Under the pieces are notes generated by a model, which did not search any database, had not been told where the DNA came from, and saw only the letters and a program-made list of their open reading frames with translations. Below are positions 59,400 through 64,000 of a DNA stretch of 64,000 nucleotides, in pieces. Made by a program: the position numbers and the translations under genes. The stretch comes from Salegentibacter sp. R32 (lineage in GTDB: Bacteria > Bacteroidota > Bacteroidia > Flavobacteriales > Flavobacteriaceae), in the NCBI RefSeq assembly GCF_008692195.1, contig NZ_RXOM01000063.1:14909-78908 (forward strand). The letters are read 5' to 3'. Position 1 is the stretch's first letter; each line of letters starts with the position of its first letter.

Positions 59400-60182
59400 T
59401 TATTCCCCCGGAAAATCTGCTTTTCTCTTTTCTAAAAACGCGGAAGTTCCTTCTTTAAAATCTTCTGTTCCAAAACTTTTCCCGAAACCTTCAATTTCTT
59501 GCTGAAACCCATTTACTCCATCTTCATAATTCGCATTAATCGCTTCAATAGCTTGAGCGATAGCTACCATCGAATTTTTCATGATTTTACCGGCAAGTTT
59601 TTCAGCTAACTCCATTAAATCTTCTAACGGAGTTACGTGATTTACTAAGTTGTACTGTAAAGCTTGATTAGCATCAATCATCCCGGCGGTCATAATCATT
59701 TCCATTGCGCGACCTTTACCTACTAATTGCGGTAAACGTTGTGTTCCTCCATAACCGGGAATTACTCCTAACGAAGTTTCCGGCAAACCTAATTTTGCAT
59801 TTTCACTGGCAATTCTAAAATGCGCTGCCATCGCCAATTCGAGTCCGCCACCTAATGCAAAACCATTAACGGCTGCGATTACGGGTTTTTTGAAGTTGGC
59901 TATAAAATCAAATACTTCTTTGTGACCACGAGCCGCAAGGTCTTTTCCTTCTGCTACGGAATAATCGGCAAATTCTGAAATATCGGCACCAGCAACAAAA
60001 GCTTTTTCTCCGCTTCCGGTGATAATGATTACTTTGGTTTCATCATCACTCTCCAAATCCACAAAAGCATCGTGAATCTCGCTTAAGGTTTCCCTATTTA
60101 AAGCATTTAACTTTTTAGGTCGATTAATGGTTAGCGTAGTAATATTATTTTCAATTTCAACTAAAATATTTTGGTAACTCAT
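59400..60182 (-). CDS. Enoyl-CoA hydratase/isomerase
   Basis: The product has 260 residues from the ATG at 60182 (MSYQNILVEI); an upstream ATG at 60242 would run into the kinase gene and is rejected. Crotonase motifs: NRPKKLNALN, VAGADISEFA (oxyanion hole), GGGLELAMAAH and PETSLGVIPGYGGTQRL (catalytic Glu residues). It hydrates enoyl-CoA in fatty acid oxidation. The gene is 4 bp after the kinase gene, so co-transcribed although functionally distant. Confidence 0.92.
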   Translation of the reverse strand: MSYQNILVEIENNITTLTINRPKKLNALNRETLSEIHDAFVDLESDDETKVIIITGSGEKAFVAGADISEFADYSVAEGKDLAARGHKEVFDFIANFKKPVIAAVNGFALGGGLELAMAAHFRIASENAKLGLPETSLGVIPGYGGTQRLPQLVGKGRAMEMIMTAGMIDANQALQYNLVNHVTPLEDLMELAEKLAGKIMKNSMVAIAQAIEAINANYEDGVNGFQQEIEGFGKSFGTEDFKEGTSAFLEKRKADFPGE

Positions 60183-60186
60183 GAGT

Positions 60187-61641
60187 TTATTTTTTTGGAA
60201 ATTTAACAATAAATGTTGTGCCTTCCCCTTCTTCTGAAGCAAAATTTATACTTCCGTGGAAAGCTTCAATAATGGTTTTTATAATTCCGAGGCCTAAGCC
60301 CATTCCGCTAGATTTGGTGGTGAATTTGGGTTCGAAGATTCGAGGTTTATTTTCCTCTGAAATTCCGTGACCGTCATCTTTTACGGAAATGATGACATCT
60401 TTTTCATCTGTTTTTACGGCTACTTCAATTTTCGGATTTTCTTTTTCTTCGGAAGCCTGAATGGCATTTTTTACTAAATTGGTAACCACGCGAATGAGTT
60501 GTGTTCTATCAAACTTGGCAATAATCTCGTCGCTTTCAGTTTCAAAATAAATATAATCTTCATTGAAAATATCTAAGCCGAGTTTTACAATTTTCGGAAC
60601 ATTCAGCTCTTCATTTTGTTGTGCCGGCATTTTGGCAAAATTGGAGAAAGCCGAAGCGATGGAACTCATTGTATCTATCTGCTGAATTAAGGTAGAACTG
60701 AATTCTTTCAGCTTTTGTTTTATATCCGGGTCATCCGGGTCAAACCTTCTTTCAAAACTCTGAACGCTTAAACGCATAGGTGTCAACGGATTTTTAATCT
60801 CGTGTGCTACCTGTTTTGCCATTTCCCTCCAAGCTTGCTCCCGCTCACTTCTTGCTAGTTTTACGGCACTTTCTTCCAATTCATCAATCATCGAATTGTA
60901 GGCTTTTATTAAAGAACGGATTTCAACCGAAGTATCCTTCAACTTTATCTTTTTATTTTTTCGGTCCAAGCGGGTCGCTAGAATTTTTTCACTAACTGCT
61001 TTTAAAGAAGATGTAATGTATTTGGATAGAAAATAGGAAAGTAAAATTGCCGCGATAATCATCACGATATAAACCTGGCCCAAGATGGAAAGGAAACTCT
61101 TCAGTTGGGTATCTACAAAGCCATCATCTTCAATATGGGGTAAATTTAAAATGGCAAGTGGTTTAAAATATTGATCGGTGATATAACTATACGAGGATTG
61201 ATAATCTTCGCCTTCACCGCCAAAATGGTATTGTACAAAACGATTGCTTTGTGAATTTTTCAACCCTTCCAAGGCTTTGCTTGACATTCGGGTGCTTAAA
61301 CTATCGCGAAAAAAGGTGGCTTTGGAAGATTTTAGGAGGTTTCCGTTAAGGTCGTAAATATTAATTTCGGTCCCGTGAATATTCTGTAGTTCGTAGATTT
61401 TGTCTTTAAATATTAACGGAATATGTTCTGTATCTACCGGATAGGTCGTATTTTTTATTTCGTAATTAATACTGGCCCGAATGGAAGCTTCTTTACGTTT
61501 TAATTTATCTTTTTGGTAAGCTCTTGCTTCATCCTTATATTGAATAATGGTAACGCCGGCAATGAGAATGGAAGCTCCCAAGACCAAAAATATCATACTA
61601 AAGAAGATGCGGGTTCGTAAGGAGCGTGTAAAAAATTTCAT
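60187..61641 (-). CDS. Sensor histidine kinase, NtrY-like
   Basis: The product has 484 residues. Membrane helices lie at about 12-32 and 190-210 with a 155-residue periplasmic sensor between. HAMP (about 210-262) is followed by HisKA with VAHEIKNPLTPMR (phosphoacceptor His) and an HATPase domain: NLVKNAIQASEE (N box), VKDDGHGI (G1), GMGLGLGI (G2). The NPLTPM variant is typical of NtrY-type kinases. No response regulator is adjacent in the window; its partner is elsewhere. Confidence 0.9.
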   Translation of the reverse strand: MKFFTRSLRTRIFFSMIFLVLGASILIAGVTIIQYKDEARAYQKDKLKRKEASIRASINYEIKNTTYPVDTEHIPLIFKDKIYELQNIHGTEINIYDLNGNLLKSSKATFFRDSLSTRMSSKALEGLKNSQSNRFVQYHFGGEGEDYQSSYSYITDQYFKPLAILNLPHIEDDGFVDTQLKSFLSILGQVYIVMIIAAILLSYFLSKYITSSLKAVSEKILATRLDRKNKKIKLKDTSVEIRSLIKAYNSMIDELEESAVKLARSEREQAWREMAKQVAHEIKNPLTPMRLSVQSFERRFDPDDPDIKQKLKEFSSTLIQQIDTMSSIASAFSNFAKMPAQQNEELNVPKIVKLGLDIFNEDYIYFETESDEIIAKFDRTQLIRVVTNLVKNAIQASEEKENPKIEVAVKTDEKDVIISVKDDGHGISEENKPRIFEPKFTTKSSGMGLGLGIIKTIIEAFHGSINFASEEGEGTTFIVKFPKK

Positions 61642-61701
61642 AGCCAGTTGTTAAAGCATTCATCTCGAACATTATCGAGAAGCAACAAAATTAGAGCCAA
61701 A

Positions 61702-62250
61702 TTATTCTTCGTTTTTATTGGCTCGATAGCGTTTATAGATTTTAAAGCCTAGCATTAAAATAATCGCCAGTGCAAAAATCCCAATCACACCAAAAATCCA
61801 GTTGATGGAATTTTTTAAAATTACTAAAAATACTACTGAAAATAGAATAAGCGTAGAACCTTCATTCCATAAACGCATTTGGTTAGAGGTCCATTTCACG
61901 ACATCGTTTTGGAGTTGTTTGAAAATATGATGGGTTTTAAAGTGGTAAGCAAATAACAAAACCACAAAGGTGAGTTTTACGTGCATCCAACCTTGCTCTA
62001 ACCAAAAAGGTTGTATAACTAGTAATAATATAGCAAAAATGGTTGCCAAAACTGCTGATGGCCACGTAATGATGAACCAAAGTCGTTTTGCCATGAGTTT
62101 AAGTTGTTTCCCTAGAATTTCTTTTTCGGGTGAAGGTTTCTGAAAAGCTTCAATTTGATAGACAAACAACCTCGGAATATAAAATAAGCCGGCAAACCAA
62201 GTAATTACAAAAATAAGATGAAGCGATTTGATGTAATTGTAATATTCCAT
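61702..62250 (-). CDS. hemJ: HemJ-like/CopD-family membrane protein
   Basis: A 182-residue polytopic protein with five helices. SLHLIFVITWFAGLFYIPRLFVYQIEA carries the conserved His and matches the HemJ protoporphyrinogen oxidase family; KTHHIFKQLQNDV and RLWNEGSTLILF follow. HemJ makes protoporphyrin IX in species lacking HemG or HemY. The related CopD fold is the alternative. Confidence 0.85.
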   Translation of the reverse strand: MEYYNYIKSLHLIFVITWFAGLFYIPRLFVYQIEAFQKPSPEKEILGKQLKLMAKRLWFIITWPSAVLATIFAILLLVIQPFWLEQGWMHVKLTFVVLLFAYHFKTHHIFKQLQNDVVKWTSNQMRLWNEGSTLILFSVVFLVILKNSINWIFGVIGIFALAIILMLGFKIYKRYRANKNEE

Positions 62251-62309
62251 TTAGGGTTTCTTTGAAGGATTTTGATGGGTGTTAATTTTTTATTGGTAGT
62301 TTTCAATAC

Positions 62310-62395
62310 TTCATGCTGAACTTGTTTCAGCATCTCATTCCGATTAAATCAATCCAAGATGTGACCCTGAATCAAGTTCAGGGTGACGTCGAATC
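62310..62395. repeat. Intergenic repeat, family A (short copy)
   Basis: tcatgctgaacttg, tgtgaccctgaatcaag and ttcagggtgacgtc match the core of 4240-4362 and 43300-43396. The ccctgaa/ttcaggg arms form a hairpin. It lies directly downstream of an antitoxin-like gene. Confidence 0.65.
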
Positions 62396-62401
62396 ATATA
62401 T

Positions 62402-62698
62402 TTAACTTAAAATATTTATTCTTTCTTTTAATCCTCGTTTGACCTCATCCCAAGATTTTGCTTCTAATTTTCCTTTTTGATAAAGTTCAAAATCTTTTTC
62501 CAGTTCATCATAAAAATTTTCAGGAACTACGTCTTCGTTTTTTTTTGCTGTATACTGACTTGTTTCTTCACGAACTGAAAAATGTTTTTCATTCAATATA
62601 ACTTTTACTTTATTCAGCTTTTCTACATCATCACAATTAATGATTGCTTGTAAAAGTTCAATTTTAAAAGTATTTAATTTTTCTTCATTCATAACCAC
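62402..62698 (-). CDS. Antitoxin-like small protein without toxin
   Basis: The product has 98 residues and is charged and helical. It ends in KSWDEVKRGLKERI, a motif common in Bacteroidota addiction-module antitoxins. An ATG two codons in (62692) may be the true start. The expected toxin gene is missing; the 3' side is occupied by family A repeat and the hemJ gene. It could be an orphan antitoxin or an unrelated regulator. Confidence 0.5.
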   Translation of the reverse strand: MVMNEEKLNTFKIELLQAIINCDDVEKLNKVKVILNEKHFSVREETSQYTAKKNEDVVPENFYDELEKDFELYQKGKLEAKSWDEVKRGLKERINILS

Positions 62699-62727
62699 CC
62701 GTTTTTACAAATATAAAAATTAAGCTT

Positions 62728-64000
62728 TTAAAATTTTTGTGGGCTTGCTCCTTCTTCCATTTCTCCAGGTTTTAAATGAAGCCGAATTTCCCTATTCAAG
62801 AAAAATCCGGTAACAATAGTTGAAATTACATCGGCTAGCGGAAAGGAAATCCAAACGCCCAACTCTCCCAAATACTTCGGAAGAATTAAAATTAACGGAA
62901 TAAAGAAAAATCCTTGTCGGGTTAACGTCAATAAAAGTGCGGGAAGAGCTTTGCCAATCGCTTGAAAATAAGCGGAACCGATTAATTGCAAAGCTATAAT
63001 GGGAATGGCGGCAAAAACCCAACGCATCGCCCCAGGTGTTTCTTTTAAAATCGTTTTATCTTGCGTAAATACCGAAACAATTTCTTTGGGGAAAATCATA
63101 ATAATTCCGAAGACAAAGAGTGCCAAAACACTAGCATATAAAATTGCTTTATTAATGCTTTCCCGTACTCGTTTAGGTTTTTCTGCTCCGTAATTATACC
63201 CGGCAATGGGGAGAAAACCTTGCGTAACGCCCAACACAGGAAATAAAGCGAACATGAGCATTCTACCAATAATTGCATAAACTGCTACAGATGATTCGCC
63301 CCCTAATTTAAAGAGGATATTATTCATCAGTAAATAAGTCACACTCACTACAGCTTGTCGGGCTAATGTCACAAAACCCAAAGCTGCGATTTCTTGCAAT
63401 ATTTTTTTATTCAATCCGAAATGATGAGGAGAAATTCTTAATTCAGAATGATTTGATAAGAAAAACCAAAGCACATATAGAAAACAGACAATGTAAGAAC
63501 CAGTGGTTGCCCAAGCGGCTCCCAACATTCCCATATCGAACACGTTAATTAAAAAATAATCGGCAATCAGGTTTCCAACGGAAGGAATAATCATCGCGAC
63601 CATAGCAAAATTCGGTTTTCCTTCTGCCCTAATTACATTGTTGCCCATCATACTCAGAGCGAGAATGGGAACACCGTACAATACTACTTTATAATAAATT
63701 TTAGCAGGTTCAAAAATTTCTCCTTTTCCGCCAAAAGCCGGAATTAAATCATCAATAAACCATAAACCGACAATTACAAAAGAAACCGTCAGTAAGACGG
63801 TTAAGGTGATTTGATTTCCGAAAGTTTTTAAAGCTTTTTTGTTATCATTAGCTCCTAACGCCCGCGAGATAATTGAAGACCCTCCAATCCCAATGGCCAT
63901 TCCTAAAGCTGCGATAAAAAATGAAACAGGTAAAACCACATTGATTGCCGCAATCGCTATGGGACCAATCCAATTTCCTACAAAAATGGTATCAACTAGG
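62728..64000 (-). CDS. MATE-family efflux transporter (5' end beyond the window)
   Basis: The visible part has about 423 residues in 11 or 12 hydrophobic helices. The upstream end reads LVDTIFVGNWIGPIAIAAIN, the usual first-repeat MATE motif, and continues past 64000, so the N-terminus is missing. GMAIGIGGSSIISR and QGFLPIAGYNYGA are family blocks. It exports cationic drugs or metabolites using Na or H gradients. Stop at 62728 precedes a short spacer before the antitoxin-like gene. Confidence 0.9.
   Translation of the reverse strand, partial: LVDTIFVGNWIGPIAIAAINVVLPVSFFIAALGMAIGIGGSSIISRALGANDNKKALKTFGNQITLTVLLTVSFVIVGLWFIDDLIPAFGGKGEIFEPAKIYYKVVLYGVPILALSMMGNNVIRAEGKPNFAMVAMIIPSVGNLIADYFLINVFDMGMLGAAWATTGSYIVCFLYVLWFFLSNHSELRISPHHFGLNKKILQEIAALGFVTLARQAVVSVTYLLMNNILFKLGGESSVAVYAIIGRMLMFALFPVLGVTQGFLPIAGYNYGAEKPKRVRESINKAILYASVLALFVFGIIMIFPKEIVSVFTQDKTILKETPGAMRWVFAAIPIIALQLIGSAYFQAIGKALPALLLTLTRQGFFFIPLILILPKYLGELGVWISFPLADVISTIVTGFFLNREIRLHLKPGEMEEGASPQKF

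Noticed and set aside
60183-60242. Longer N-terminus for the enoyl-CoA hydratase
   Set aside because: It would overlap the histidine kinase gene; the crotonase fold begins at the later ATG.

Overview
The window looks like chromosome of a marine- or soil-type Flavobacteriaceae (Bacteroidota). The signs are low GC, A-rich leaders without Shine-Dalgarno sites, promoters of the TTG-N17-19-TAnnTTTG type, frequent signal-peptide lipoproteins, an acyl-ACP desaturase, PorT-like barrels and Bacteroidota-only mobile-element families (DUF3871, DUF3987, IntDOT-like integrase). Species cannot be fixed from the sequence alone.

Layout. (1) 1-4.2 kb: a DASS/SLC13 transporter gene whose 3' end occurs three times, with a ParE/RelE toxin-antitoxin pair and a DNA-binding-protein/Doc pair lying between the copies. 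Doc carries a frameshift and the transporter a premature stop. (2) 4.4-12.7 kb: a tight six-gene operon (LRR/Calx-beta lipoprotein, DcuC-type transporter, isoaspartyl dipeptidase, porin, M14 carboxypeptidase, porin). It is divergent from a MocR-type regulator whose PLP-lysine position reads Arg; together they look like an aspartyl-peptide utilisation locus. (3) 14.4-16.4 kb: two lipoproteins. (4) 16.83-33.49 kb: a 16.6-kb island integrated in the 3' end of tRNA-Asn(GTT), bounded by 20-bp direct repeats, with a tyrosine recombinase beside the tRNA. It carries a replication-like module (RecA-like ATPase, DUF3987, DUF3871, DUF5131), RadC, an XRE regulator and small secreted proteins. Its cargo is a 1479-residue Mrr-like nuclease/STAND NTPase/helical-repeat protein resembling Avs (AVAST) anti-phage proteins. 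No relaxase, capsid or terminase was seen.

(5) 33.7-43.3 kb: RseP and SCO, then a metal-homeostasis block: FeoA-FeoB-Cys-rich small protein, ZIP transporter, DtxR-family regulator and a TonB receptor, the last two divergent around a perfect inverted-repeat operator. (6) 43.4-64 kb: ordinary core genes: QueD, 2OG oxygenase, S9 peptidase, M28 peptidase, ABC ATPase, LpxH, TerB-DnaJ protein, bacilliredoxin, PlsC-desaturase-HD operon, PA0069-type radical SAM, enoyl-CoA hydratase, NtrY-like kinase, HemJ-like protein and a partial MATE transporter. Two families of short intergenic repeats are scattered here; one family flanks a GIY-YIG nuclease gene in inverted orientation.

The most interesting points are the Avs-like gene in its tRNA-Asn island with island-specific palindromes, the reiterated transporter 3' end with toxin cassettes, the lysine-less MocR regulator, and the GIY-YIG gene bracketed by inverted repeats.
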